Positions 15,531 through 22,356 of a stretch of DNA of 31,357 nt are shown piece after piece. Under the pieces are notes generated by a model, which ran no database searches, was not told the origin of the DNA, and was given only the letters and a program-made list of their open reading frames with translations. The DNA is from a virus, in the IMG/VR virus record IMGVR_UViG_3300037584_003644, positions 1 to 31,357 of that record; one strand, written 5' to 3'. A program made the position numbers and the translations under genes. Positions within the stretch are counted from its first letter, which is position 1; each line of letters starts with the position of its first letter.

Positions 15531-15709
15531 ACCTCACCACTATCTCGCCAAACCCTCCCGGGTTTAAATCCAATGGGGGTTTATTTGGTTAACCCATTGG
15601 TTAGGTGGTGGGGTGTTTTTGGCATGGGACTAAGAGACTCAATAAATCCCGCCGCCGAGTGGCGGACACAATGCCAAGACTCATACTCTAAAGCTTTCGA
15701 GTGTGGGTC
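15531..15709 (+). ncRNA. Highly structured leader or non-coding RNA, undescribed
   Basis: Three folded modules can be drawn by hand. Module A is an 11-bp closing stem (15531-15541 with 15604-15614, two G-U pairs) holding two hairpins: 15550-15555/15560-15565 (6 bp, loop TCCC) and 15570-15577/15593-15600 (8 bp). Module B is a 7-bp closing stem TTGGCAT/ATGCCAA (15619-15625/15671-15677) holding GGGA/TCCC (15626-15629/15647-15650) and CCGCC-GAGT-GGCGG (15652-15665). Module C is an 11-bp hairpin (15678-15688/15699-15709, two G-U pairs) with a 10-base loop. The block fills the only sizeable gap between the excisionase-like gene and the recombination operon. It could be a riboswitch-like or antitermination leader, or a separate RNA. 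I do not recognise a known class. Confidence 0.55.
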
Positions 15710-15738
15710 TAAATTTATCCGAAAGGAAAACAACAAAA

Positions 15739-16593
15739 ATGGAAAATAATGCACTAACAGTAAGAGAGAACCCCGCCGAGCTTATGCGACAGTCTACCGA
15801 CGTTGCTGGAGTTTGTCGGGAGATAGTTAAAAAAACAGCAACACCAATACAAGGTAAGCAATATGTATGCGTTGAGGGGTGGACAAGTATAGCCGGGGCA
15901 CATGGTTGCGTTGCCGGAACAGAGGAACCCGTAGTGGTAGAAGGAGGTATTCAAGCCAAAGGTTATGTTAAACGCATATCAGACGGCATGGTTTTAACTA
16001 CTGGTTACGGGTTTGTGGGTGATGACGAGAAAACTTGGGCTAATCGTGATGAATACGCAAAACGCGCAATGGCACAAACTAGAGCAGTTTCTAGGGCTTG
16101 CCGTATGGCATTTAGCCACGTTGTAACTCTAATGGACGCTAACCTTGAAACAACACCCATGGAGGAAGTACCCGCCGGAGGATTTGAAAATGCAAAACCC
16201 GCAAACGTGAAACCAGTACAAACACCAACACCAACAAGGCAACCCGTTAAACGGGTGATTGAAGCAGAACAACCTAAACCGGCAACGACTGACTTCATGG
16301 AAATGAAGGTAAGGGGCGAATGGTCAACGCATGAGTTAGGGTTTGGAAAATACAAAGGGGACACTTTAGGCAAAATAGCAGACGAAGACCCTAGTTATAT
16401 GGATTGGTTAAGTAAGAGACAACCAAAACCAAAAGAGGATGGTAGCTTATGGGAAAGTGATATTATTCTTAATCGCTATTTAGAAGATTGGAGACAGGAA
16501 CACTCCGGGCAATTGAAAGCGGTTAAAGATTTAGTTGCAGAAGTTAAAGACGCACCACCTAAACAAATAGAGGACGACGACGTTCCATTTTAA
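15739..16593 (+). CDS. Phage recombination/annealing-like protein with SSB-type tail
   Basis: 284 residues from ATG 15739, which has GAAAGGA about 12 bases upstream; an earlier in-frame ATG at 15703 lies in the structured leader and is rejected. About residues 10-145 match a phage family I know by its 'RAMAQTRAVSRACRMAF' helix (109-125) and 'TTPMEEVPAG' exit, commonly next to recombination genes. About 197-252 ('ELGFGKYKGDTLGKIADEDP') resemble the small domain at the C-terminus of exonuclease X-like proteins. The last residues, EDDDVPF, are a textbook SSB C-terminal tip, the docking site for replication and repair proteins. It probably binds or anneals single-stranded DNA and recruits host partners. 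The exonuclease at 16836 is a likely partner. Confidence 0.65.
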   Translation: MENNALTVRENPAELMRQSTDVAGVCREIVKKTATPIQGKQYVCVEGWTSIAGAHGCVAGTEEPVVVEGGIQAKGYVKRISDGMVLTTGYGFVGDDEKTWANRDEYAKRAMAQTRAVSRACRMAFSHVVTLMDANLETTPMEEVPAGGFENAKPANVKPVQTPTPTRQPVKRVIEAEQPKPATTDFMEMKVRGEWSTHELGFGKYKGDTLGKIADEDPSYMDWLSKRQPKPKEDGSLWESDIILNRYLEDWRQEHSGQLKAVKDLVAEVKDAPPKQIEDDDVPF

Positions 16594-16600
16594 TTAAAAA

Positions 16601-16849
16601 ATGAATATAAACAAAATAGCAGAACAATTAAATTGCAAACCTCAAGACGTTGAAAAAATTGTTAACAACAACAACAAGGAGCAAATATTATCTAAAAATA
16701 AATCAGAAACTAGATTGATAAATTTTAGATTTAGACTAACCGACGTTGAGGCATTAGATAACTACGCGGCAAAGTGTAATATTTCGCGTACTAAAGCGGT
16801 TGAAGATTTAATTAATAATCATTGTTTAGCTAACCATGATATTCTTTGA
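16601..16849 (+). CDS. Ribbon-helix-helix-like DNA-binding protein
   Basis: 82 residues, ATG seven bases after the preceding stop. The N-terminal helix ('NKIAEQLNCKPQDVEKIV', about 4-21) and Asn/Lys-rich linker lead to 'LINFRFRLTDVEALDNYA' (about 39-56) and 'CNISRTKAVEDLINNH' (about 59-74), which is a strand-helix-turn-helix pattern of the CopG type. Its end overlaps the exonuclease ATG by 14 bases, so it is part of the recombination operon. It is perhaps a local regulator or an accessory DNA-binding protein. Confidence 0.55.
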   Translation: MNINKIAEQLNCKPQDVEKIVNNNNKEQILSKNKSETRLINFRFRLTDVEALDNYAAKCNISRTKAVEDLINNHCLANHDIL

Positions 16850-17474
16850 CATTGAAACAGGACCGTTAAGCGAGGAAGAGTTAAAGAAGCGTGAACCCTC
16901 TAAAGGTTTTCAAGCAAGAGCAAATCTAACGGACCCCAAAAAGATAGAGGATGATATAGCTGCAAAGCGTGAAAACTGGAAAGAGAAAGCTACGTTAAGC
17001 GCGTACACATCAAGAGTGTGGGCGATTGGATACCACAAGGACGGAGACACTAGCATTGACCATTATGGGCCTAACCCTAGTAACACTAACGAGGCGGGAA
17101 TGCTTGAGTGGTTTTTTGAACAGGCAAACGGACAGCATCAAATGTGTGGGTTTAATATTAATGCCTTTGATGTTCCTTATTTAATCCGCCGAGCCTATGC
17201 CCTTGGTGTTTATATTCCCGGAAACATTAGGAACCCAAAGTATTTAAGAGACAAGTTTTTGGACCTTATGGACCTATGGACCTTGTGGACATATCGAAGC
17301 GAGGCAAATAACCGCATTAGTCTAAACGCATTGGCAAAGCATTTAGGGTTAGAAGGCAAGACGGACAGCGGAGCTAACTTTTGGCGTAACATGATTAGCG
17401 ACCAAAAAAACGCATTAGCTTATCTAAAGCGTGACGTAGAGTTATTAGTAGAAGTTCACGACAAGATTGGATAA
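16836..17474 (+). CDS. DnaQ-like (DEDD) 3'-5' exonuclease
   Basis: 212 residues. Exonuclease motifs are complete: I is 'FFDIETG' (Asp5, Glu7), II is 'GFNINAFDVPYL' (Asp112) and III is 'AYLKRDVELL' (Tyr196, Asp200). The overall build resembles predicted PolB-like 3'-5' exonucleases and carries no polymerase domain. In phage recombination modules such a nuclease trims DNA ends so that an annealing protein can act; the neighbour at 15739 is the obvious partner. The ATG overlaps the previous gene, and the stop shares a base with the next ATG. Confidence 0.82.
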   Translation: MIFFDIETGPLSEEELKKREPSKGFQARANLTDPKKIEDDIAAKRENWKEKATLSAYTSRVWAIGYHKDGDTSIDHYGPNPSNTNEAGMLEWFFEQANGQHQMCGFNINAFDVPYLIRRAYALGVYIPGNIRNPKYLRDKFLDLMDLWTLWTYRSEANNRISLNALAKHLGLEGKTDSGANFWRNMISDQKNALAYLKRDVELLVEVHDKIG

Positions 17475-17890
17475 TGCCATACCAACCAGCATTTGACCTA
17501 GACCTTAAATTTGGGGAACAAGGGGAAGAATGGATTAGCTTATTATTAGCTAACCAATACAAATGCCAAGGATGTGGAGAGGAGCAGGGTTTAAGGGTAG
17601 AGGTAAAGCGAGAGAGAGATATGTGGCACTCTACTGGAAACCTTTTTTTTGAATTTCAATACAATGGAAACCCAAGCGGTTTTAAATCCACCAAAGCTGA
17701 ATGGTGGGTACATATTTTAACGCTTCATGGTCATAATAAGGGAGCGTTAATTATACCCGTATGGAAGTTAAGGAGTGAACTGAGAAAACTGGTTTCCGAA
17801 GGAGTGGCGCGGGTAACACCCGGCGGAGACTACAACAAAGCTCGGGGGGTACTGCTACCCCTCGGGCAAGTTGGGAGGTTATTTATATGA
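17474..17890 (+). CDS. PD-(D/E)XK nuclease-like protein
   Basis: 138 residues. 'DLDLKFGEQGEEWI' (8-21), then 'LRVEVKRERDMW' with a Glu-x-Lys pair (about 43-45) and 'TGNLFFEFQYNGNPSG' (about 54-69), is a layout I associate with small phage proteins predicted to be restriction-endonuclease-like nucleases. The CxxC pair in 'YKCQGCGEEQ' (about 29-38) may bind metal or be structural. It stands between an exonuclease and a resolvase, so a DNA-processing role fits. Assignment to the PD-(D/E)XK superfamily rests on the short motif and context only. Confidence 0.58.
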   Translation: MPYQPAFDLDLKFGEQGEEWISLLLANQYKCQGCGEEQGLRVEVKRERDMWHSTGNLFFEFQYNGNPSGFKSTKAEWWVHILTLHGHNKGALIIPVWKLRSELRKLVSEGVARVTPGGDYNKARGVLLPLGQVGRLFI

Positions 17891-18396
17891 AGCCAATTAA
17901 GATTTTAAGCGAGTTACCACCTAGAGAGAAATATAACCCGGGCAAGGTAACAATAGGAATAGACCCGGGACTAGGTGGAGGCATTGCGGTTAATTATGCT
18001 ACTGACAAGGTTTATACCTTTAATATGCCTCAAGATGTTGACGACCTTAGAGATTTAGCCGAGCGCATAACATACCCGGATAGTAGCAACACTGTTTATA
18101 TAGAAGACGTTCCCCCGTTTGCAGGGAAACAGTTACCCGGGGCGCGTATGTTTAGGCTGGGAGAGAATTGCGGAGTTATTCGGGGTATCTTCTCCGGTTT
18201 ATATATAAAGACTGTTCTAGTGCGTCCTCAAGAGTGGCAAGGGGCATTAGGGTTAAAGAAGGAGAAGGGAATGGAGCAATCCGCATGGAAAAGGGAGTTA
18301 AAACAGGCAGCTCAAGAGCTTTACCCGGACATAAAGGTAACACTAAAGACAGCGGACGCGCTTCTTATAATGCACTACGGATTAACCTATGAGTGA
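17887..18396 (+). CDS. RuvC-like Holliday junction resolvase
   Basis: 169 residues. RNase H-fold acidic residues are in place: 'TIGIDPGLGGGIA' (Asp26), 'VYIEDVPPF' (Glu73) and 'LKTADALLIMHYG' (Asp157). The length matches RuvC-type resolvases. It would cut four-way junctions formed during replication or recombination so that packaging can proceed. The ATG overlaps the previous stop (ATGA) and its own stop overlaps the next ATG. Confidence 0.82.
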   Translation: MKPIKILSELPPREKYNPGKVTIGIDPGLGGGIAVNYATDKVYTFNMPQDVDDLRDLAERITYPDSSNTVYIEDVPPFAGKQLPGARMFRLGENCGVIRGIFSGLYIKTVLVRPQEWQGALGLKKEKGMEQSAWKRELKQAAQELYPDIKVTLKTADALLIMHYGLTYE

Positions 18397-18571
18397 GGAA
18401 GAACCAACTACCATGGAGTCAGTACATAACATGATAGAAAAAATAGGGGATAAATTAGACTATTTACCGTTAAAAGAATATGGCAAAGACAAGCATTACA
18501 TAGAGGAACAAAGGAAGTTTTTAGAGGAATTAAAGGAGACATTTGAATGGGTTGTGGAAGATTATGAATAA
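18389..18571 (+). CDS. Small acidic helical protein
   Basis: 60 residues, ATG inside the end of the resolvase gene. Strongly acidic and helical (Glu/Lys-rich, 'YIEEQRKFLEELKETFEWVVED' region, about 36-57, with coiled-coil potential). No family recognised. The tight overlap with both neighbours supports it as a real gene. It could be a small partner protein of the replication module. Confidence 0.5.
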   Translation: MSEEEPTTMESVHNMIEKIGDKLDYLPLKEYGKDKHYIEEQRKFLEELKETFEWVVEDYE

Positions 18572-18887
18572 ACCGGGCTTAGTAAATTTAAACAGTAAAC
18601 AGAACTTACAAAAGTGTAATTACATTATTGATAAGATAGCCGATAGGTATGGGTATAAGAGGGGGGACATATTAGGGAAGAGAAGGACAGTAAAGCACAT
18701 TTGGCCAAGACACACGGCAATGTATTTGTGTCGTTTATGTGGGCTAACTTTTCAAGAGATAGGGGAGATATTTAATAAGGACCATGGGACAGCAATCAAC
18801 GCTTGTAACAATATTAGGAACCTATGTGACACCGAGCCTAGACTAGCCAAGGAGTTTAAAGAGCTAAGAGAAATGTTTAACCTATGA
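18564..18887 (+). CDS. Stand-alone DnaA domain IV-like protein
   Basis: ATG 18564 overlaps the previous gene by eight bases; a TTG at 18543 would add seven residues. About residues 14-86 of 107 look like the DNA-binding domain IV of DnaA. They carry 'YGYKRGDILGKRRT' (basic loop), 'WPRHTAMYLCRLCGLTFQEIG' (helices 3-4) and 'NKDHGTAINACNNI', matching the DHTTVLHA signature. No AAA+ ATPase part is present. In chromosomal DnaA this domain binds DnaA boxes. Here it may steer or block host DnaA, or recognise the phage origin. The replication initiator with internal iterons follows directly. Confidence 0.75.
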   Translation: MNKPGLVNLNSKQNLQKCNYIIDKIADRYGYKRGDILGKRRTVKHIWPRHTAMYLCRLCGLTFQEIGEIFNKDHGTAINACNNIRNLCDTEPRLAKEFKELREMFNL

Positions 18888-19489
18888 GCTATATAGACCT
18901 AATTAATGCTTTCTGGAGACTACACCGACAGAAGCAATTTAGTGCTAATGCGGTTGCTGTATTCTTCCATTTATTGAATATAAACAACTACCACAAGTGG
19001 GCGGAATGGTTCGAGTTAAGCTATGACAATATGGCATTAACGTTAAAACTCGATAGACGAAAGTGCATGCGTTCTGTGCGCGAACTATCGCTAAAAAAGG
19101 CTATCTCGTCGGAAAATCAGGGGGGTAGATTACCCAATAAATACAGTATTAAAAGTGCCTTGCAGTACCAAAACGGTACTACAAATGGACTACAAAGTGT
19201 ACTACAAACGGACTACAAACGGACTACAAATGGTACTCTATTAAAGAGTATAGAGAATAGAGATATAGAGGGGGAGAGGGTAAAACCCCCCACAAATAAA
19301 CCTAGGGTGTTCATGTCGGACCTAAAGGCTAAGAAGGCTATCCTAGAGAAACGGTTAAAGGCTTTAAAGGATGCAGGGTATGAGGACGCTTGGGGGCATC
19401 AGTATGCCAACAAGGAGGACAGACTCAAAGCGAGGGAACTGAAACAACAATTGAAAGCTTTGGAGGACAGAATGCTTGAAGCAGTTTGA
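18884..19489 (+). CDS. Replication initiator/replisome organiser-like protein carrying the origin
   Basis: 201 residues, ATGA overlap with the DnaA-like gene. About residues 1-90 look like the winged-helix N-terminus of phage replication organisers (lambda O/DnaD-like: 'NAVAVFFHLLNINNY', 'LSYDNMALTLKLDRRKCMRSVREL'). About 97-120 are encoded by tandem iterons, giving a Thr/Asn/Gln-rich linker. About 143-198 are a charged helix ('KKAILEKRLKALKD'). Initiators with an origin inside their own gene are known from lambda O. The protein would bind the iterons and recruit host helicase loader or helicase, since no phage helicase is seen. Confidence 0.68.
   Translation: MSYIDLINAFWRLHRQKQFSANAVAVFFHLLNINNYHKWAEWFELSYDNMALTLKLDRRKCMRSVRELSLKKAISSENQGGRLPNKYSIKSALQYQNGTTNGLQSVLQTDYKRTTNGTLLKSIENRDIEGERVKPPTNKPRVFMSDLKAKKAILEKRLKALKDAGYEDAWGHQYANKEDRLKARELKQQLKALEDRMLEAV
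19178..19230 (+). repeat. Five 11-12 bp iterons, candidate replication origin
   Basis: ACTACAAA starts at 19178, 19189, 19201, 19212 and 19223 (spacings 11, 12, 11, 11), usually preceded by GG or GT, so one copy per helical turn. An inverted repeat TACTCT...AGAGTA (about 19234-19250) and an AT-rich, purine-biased stretch to about 19270 follow and could be the unwinding element. Position inside the initiator gene mirrors the lambda origin. Confidence 0.65.
19462..19466 (+). promoter_or_regulatory. Shine-Dalgarno GGAGG that selects the TTG start
   Basis: GGAGG lies nine bases before TTG 19476 and is one of the strongest ribosome sites in the window. It supports that start over the in-frame ATG at 19509. 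Confidence 0.5.
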
Positions 19490-19892
19490 TGACGCTTGGA
19501 ATTTTAGGATGTTAGCCTTGGCAGTGGTAGAGCAAGCGGTGATTGATTACCGTGTTAGCTTAGAGGCTAGGGTTATCCATGAGGACGGTAAGGTTAGACC
19601 TATCCTAATCAAGAGGGTTGAGAGGTTGCCAACAATGTTGTTAGCCGATGAGGTTAAAACCCTCCGCCCCTTTCTATTCAAGGGAGGCTTAGAGGTGTGG
19701 CTGTTGGCCTTTAGGCTTAACGTCAATGCCTCGTCTATCCGTCGAGGTTTGAAACATATCGAAAAGAATTTTAAACGTAGTTGCCATGAGGGGTATTTAA
19801 ACGACAAGCAACAGGGACTTTATGAGTCTGCAAAAACTTCGTATGAGCCTCTTTTAAGTCCCGGGTGGGGTCCACCTAACCAATCAGAATAA
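19476..19892 (+). CDS. Putative DNA-binding late regulator
   Basis: 138 residues from TTG 19476 with GGAGG at 19462-19466. The N-terminal helices ('MLALAVVEQAVIDYRV') lead into a central region and a helix-turn-helix-like 'GGLEVWLLAFRLNVNASSIRRGLKHI' region (about residues 70-95). Proteins of this build just upstream of terminase genes are often late-gene regulators (position of lambda Q or RinA), but I cannot assign a family. A copy of the 13-bp palindrome, in reverse orientation, lies in its last codons, and a TTTGAAAC lies at 19748-19755. It is a candidate activator for the ATTTGAAAC late elements. Confidence 0.5.
   Translation: MKQFDDAWNFRMLALAVVEQAVIDYRVSLEARVIHEDGKVRPILIKRVERLPTMLLADEVKTLRPFLFKGGLEVWLLAFRLNVNASSIRRGLKHIEKNFKRSCHEGYLNDKQQGLYESAKTSYEPLLSPGWGPPNQSE
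19864..19876. repeat. Palindrome copy, reverse orientation (GGTGGGGTCCACC)
   Basis: Exact reverse complement of the element at 14895 and 14938, some 5 kb away, in the 3' codons of the putative late regulator and 19 bases before the next start. It may tie late control to the same repressor. Confidence 0.5.
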
Positions 19893-19894
19893 AA

Positions 19895-20110
19895 ATGTTA
19901 TCAGCAACACGCACAGCGTTCTTAAATGTAGGTTATATTCTCCTACTGGTGGGGTATTACTGTTTTGTTTTGCTTTCTTGCCTCATAGTGGCTGTTTTTA
20001 TACACTTCGTGGGTCCTTCCAAGAGCTTTTTGTCGCATGGTCCGGGTCTCCCTTATTTTTTTAGAAAAAGCCCTTCGACCCCCCTTTACAAACCAGACCG
20101 AAATGAATAA
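19895..20110 (+). CDS. Possible small membrane protein upstream of terminase
   Basis: 71 residues with a hydrophobic stretch at about 11-39 ('VGYILLLVGYYCFVLLSCLI'), long enough for one or two helices, then a Pro/Ser-rich tail that runs into the terminase small-subunit start. The stretch is more pyrimidine-rich than its neighbours. It could be a real short gene, or it could be non-coding DNA holding the packaging start site, since cos or pac commonly lies just before the small terminase gene. I see no decisive evidence for either. Confidence 0.35.
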   Translation: MLSATRTAFLNVGYILLLVGYYCFVLLSCLIVAVFIHFVGPSKSFLSHGPGLPYFFRKSPSTPLYKPDRNE

Positions 20111-20612
20111 GGACAAAGTAACCCTCACTAGAATTGCCTCGTTATTGGGTGTAAGTCGCCAAGCCCTATATAATTGGAAGATAGAAAAAGACGCACCCCA
20201 ACCAGATGCAAACGGTAATTACTCCTTGGGTGAGTGGTTAAGTTTTGTGCAAAAGAAGGGTAAGAAGGGACGTAATGACGTATCTGAGCAGGAACTAAAA
20301 AACCGGAGGTTACTTGCCCAATGTAAAAAGCTAGAGGCGGAATTGCTTATACTGCAAGGCAGATGGATACCCCGGAAATCTGTAGCAAGATATATGGAGG
20401 ATGTATTTACGTCATGCCGTTCCAAAATAATGGCAAGCCAGATAGATGATATAAGCAAAGATGATATTTTAAATGAACTTACAAGACTCAAGAGTGCCGA
20501 GAGAGTGGTTGCCCGTGTTGACGAAGTTGGACGAGACGTTTCAAGCTTGGAGACCCCCGCCGAGGTTGACAGTGACGGAATGGGCGGAGAAACACCGGAG
20601 GCTATCGAGTGA
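20103..20612 (+). CDS. terS: Terminase small subunit (Nu1-like)
   Basis: ATG 20103 is preferred; an upstream frame from 20037 has no ribosome site and would add 22 unrelated residues. 169 residues. The N-terminal helix-turn-helix 'TLTRIASLLGVSRQALYNWK' (about 7-26) is followed by 'GNYSLGEWLSFVQKK', a helical oligomerisation region with 'LLAQCKKLEAELLILQGRWIP' and a C-terminal acidic segment expected to bind the large subunit. This is the Nu1 type of lambda-like phages. It recognises the packaging site and loads the motor. It overlaps the large subunit by 140 bases. Confidence 0.8.
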   Translation: MNKDKVTLTRIASLLGVSRQALYNWKIEKDAPQPDANGNYSLGEWLSFVQKKGKKGRNDVSEQELKNRRLLAQCKKLEAELLILQGRWIPRKSVARYMEDVFTSCRSKIMASQIDDISKDDILNELTRLKSAERVVARVDEVGRDVSSLETPAEVDSDGMGGETPEAIE

Positions 20613-22347
20613 GGCAAGCGCAAGACCCGGAGCTTATCGGGTAAAGAGTGCCCCGTACCAACAGGGTCCCATGGATGCGGTTATGGACCCCGAGGTCCAA
20701 AGCATAACATTGATGTGGGCAAGTCAGACGGGTAAGACGGAAGTCATTAACAACATAGTTGGCTTTTATATCGCACAAGACCCTAGCCCTATCTTGTGTT
20801 TGCAACCTACTCTTGAGATGGCAACCACATGGTCCGGGGACAGGCTTGCTCCTATGGTTAGAGATACCGAAGTTTTAAAACGTCTAGTTGCAGACCCCAA
20901 GGCTCGGGACAGTGGCAACACCAAACTACACAAAAGGTTTTTAGGCGGACACATTACAATGGCTGGAGCAAACTCCCCGGCATCATTAGCGGCAAGACCT
21001 ATTAGAGTTTTGTTGTGTGATGAGGTGGACCGTTACCCAAGTAGCGCGGGGACAGAAGGGGACCCGTTAAGTCTTGCAGAACGAAGGACGGACACATTTC
21101 ATAACGCAATCATTATCAAGACAAGCACCCCAACAGTTAAGGGATTGTCCAAGATAGAATTGGAATATTCATTAACAGACCAGAACGAATGGTGGTGTCC
21201 GTGTCCCAAGTGTGGAGAACACCAGACAATGAAATGGAGGCAAGTGATATGGGAGAACGAAGATTTAGAAAGCGCACATTACAAGTGTGAACATTGCAAC
21301 GTTAGCCTAACCGACGAGGAGAGGGTTGCCATGGTAATGGCTGGAGAGTGGCGAGCAGGGCAAGAGTTTAACGGTAAGAGAGGCTATTACCTAAACGGGT
21401 TGTGTAGTGTGTTCCCTGCAAAGAAAGGTTTTAAAAACCGATTACACCAAGCGGTAGTTGGGTTTATAGAATCCAAGAAAAGAGGAACCGAAGGAATAAA
21501 GACTTGGACTAACACATTCATGGCTGAAGCTTGGGAGGACGTACACGAAGAGGTTCAACCCCACTACCTAATGGCTAGACGAGAAACCTTTAACGCGGAA
21601 GTCCCCGAGGGTGGTGTTATCTTAACTTGTGGGGTTGATATACAAGCGGACCGTTTAGAGACAGAGGTGGTAGCGTGGGGACCGGGTGAGGAGTCTTGGG
21701 GAATTGAGTACCGGCAATTTATCGGTGAACCAACACACCCCGGAGTATGGAAGAACCTAGACGAGTATTTACAAACTAGATTTGAGACTGAAGACGGTAG
21801 AACTTTACCAATAGCCGGGTGTTGTGTGGACTCAGGATTTCAAACGCAACAAGTTTATCAATTTGTTTACCCTAGACAGCCAAGAAATATTTTTGCCATC
21901 AAGGGAATGGGTGGATTCGGTAAACCGATTGTATCCCGCCCAACCAAGTCTAGTGTTAAAGGTGTTAGGCTTTACACAATAGGAACCGACACCGCTAAAG
22001 AGTTAATTTACGGACGTTTAAAGATTGATGAACCCGGTTATGGTTATAATCATTTTAGAATCGGTAATGGTTATGATGAGTATTGGTTTGAGATGTTAAC
22101 CAGTGAAAAAGCAGTTAGCAAAATGCAAAGGGGAGTTAAGACAAGGGTATGGGAAAAGAAAAGCGGAACAGCAAGAAACGAAGCGTTAGACGTTAGGATA
22201 TACGCTTACTGCGCTTTGGTTATTCTAAACCCTAACCTAGAGAAGTTAGCTAGAAACCTAGAAGCAGAACCGGAAACCAAACAACCAAAACGACAACCTA
22301 GAAGTCCGATAAGGAAAGGCGGGTTTGTAGGTAATTTTAGGTCTTAA
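20473..22347 (+). CDS. terL: Terminase large subunit (GpA family)
   Basis: 624 residues. The opening 'VTEWAEKHRRLSSEASARPG' (about 34-53) is characteristic of GpA. The ATPase has a deviant Walker A 'WASQTGKTE' (82-90) and Walker B 'VLLCDEVDR' (179-187). A zinc-ribbon is at about 242-275 (Cys242, 244, 247, 272, 275). The RNase H-like nuclease has 'CGVDIQADRLE' (Asp389), 'CCVDSGF' and 'NEALDVRIYAYCAL'. It cuts concatemers and pumps DNA into the prohead. GpA motors are mostly of the cos type, which predicts defined cohesive ends rather than headful packaging (inference). Start 20473 lies inside terS. Confidence 0.93.
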   Translation: MNLQDSRVPREWLPVLTKLDETFQAWRPPPRLTVTEWAEKHRRLSSEASARPGAYRVKSAPYQQGPMDAVMDPEVQSITLMWASQTGKTEVINNIVGFYIAQDPSPILCLQPTLEMATTWSGDRLAPMVRDTEVLKRLVADPKARDSGNTKLHKRFLGGHITMAGANSPASLAARPIRVLLCDEVDRYPSSAGTEGDPLSLAERRTDTFHNAIIIKTSTPTVKGLSKIELEYSLTDQNEWWCPCPKCGEHQTMKWRQVIWENEDLESAHYKCEHCNVSLTDEERVAMVMAGEWRAGQEFNGKRGYYLNGLCSVFPAKKGFKNRLHQAVVGFIESKKRGTEGIKTWTNTFMAEAWEDVHEEVQPHYLMARRETFNAEVPEGGVILTCGVDIQADRLETEVVAWGPGEESWGIEYRQFIGEPTHPGVWKNLDEYLQTRFETEDGRTLPIAGCCVDSGFQTQQVYQFVYPRQPRNIFAIKGMGGFGKPIVSRPTKSSVKGVRLYTIGTDTAKELIYGRLKIDEPGYGYNHFRIGNGYDEYWFEMLTSEKAVSKMQRGVKTRVWEKKSGTARNEALDVRIYAYCALVILNPNLEKLARNLEAEPETKQPKRQPRSPIRKGGFVGNFRS

Positions 22348-22356
22348 ACTTTAATA

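Noticed and set aside
15619-15709. Possible tRNA or tmRNA gene
   Set aside because: Stem lengths, loop sizes and lack of T-loop and CCA features do not fit, although a TTTCGAG resembles a T-loop at first glance.
15522-15749. 75-residue frame across the structured leader
   Set aside because: Its codons coincide with paired stems, it has no ribosome site, and the product is low-complexity without a fold pattern; the RNA structure explains the sequence better.
18168-18392. 74-residue frame inside the resolvase gene
   Set aside because: It is embedded in a gene with intact catalytic motifs and has no independent support.
19178-19230. Possible CRISPR or other repeat array
   Set aside because: Units of 8 bases at 11-12 base pitch inside a gene are iterons; no spacers of CRISPR length.
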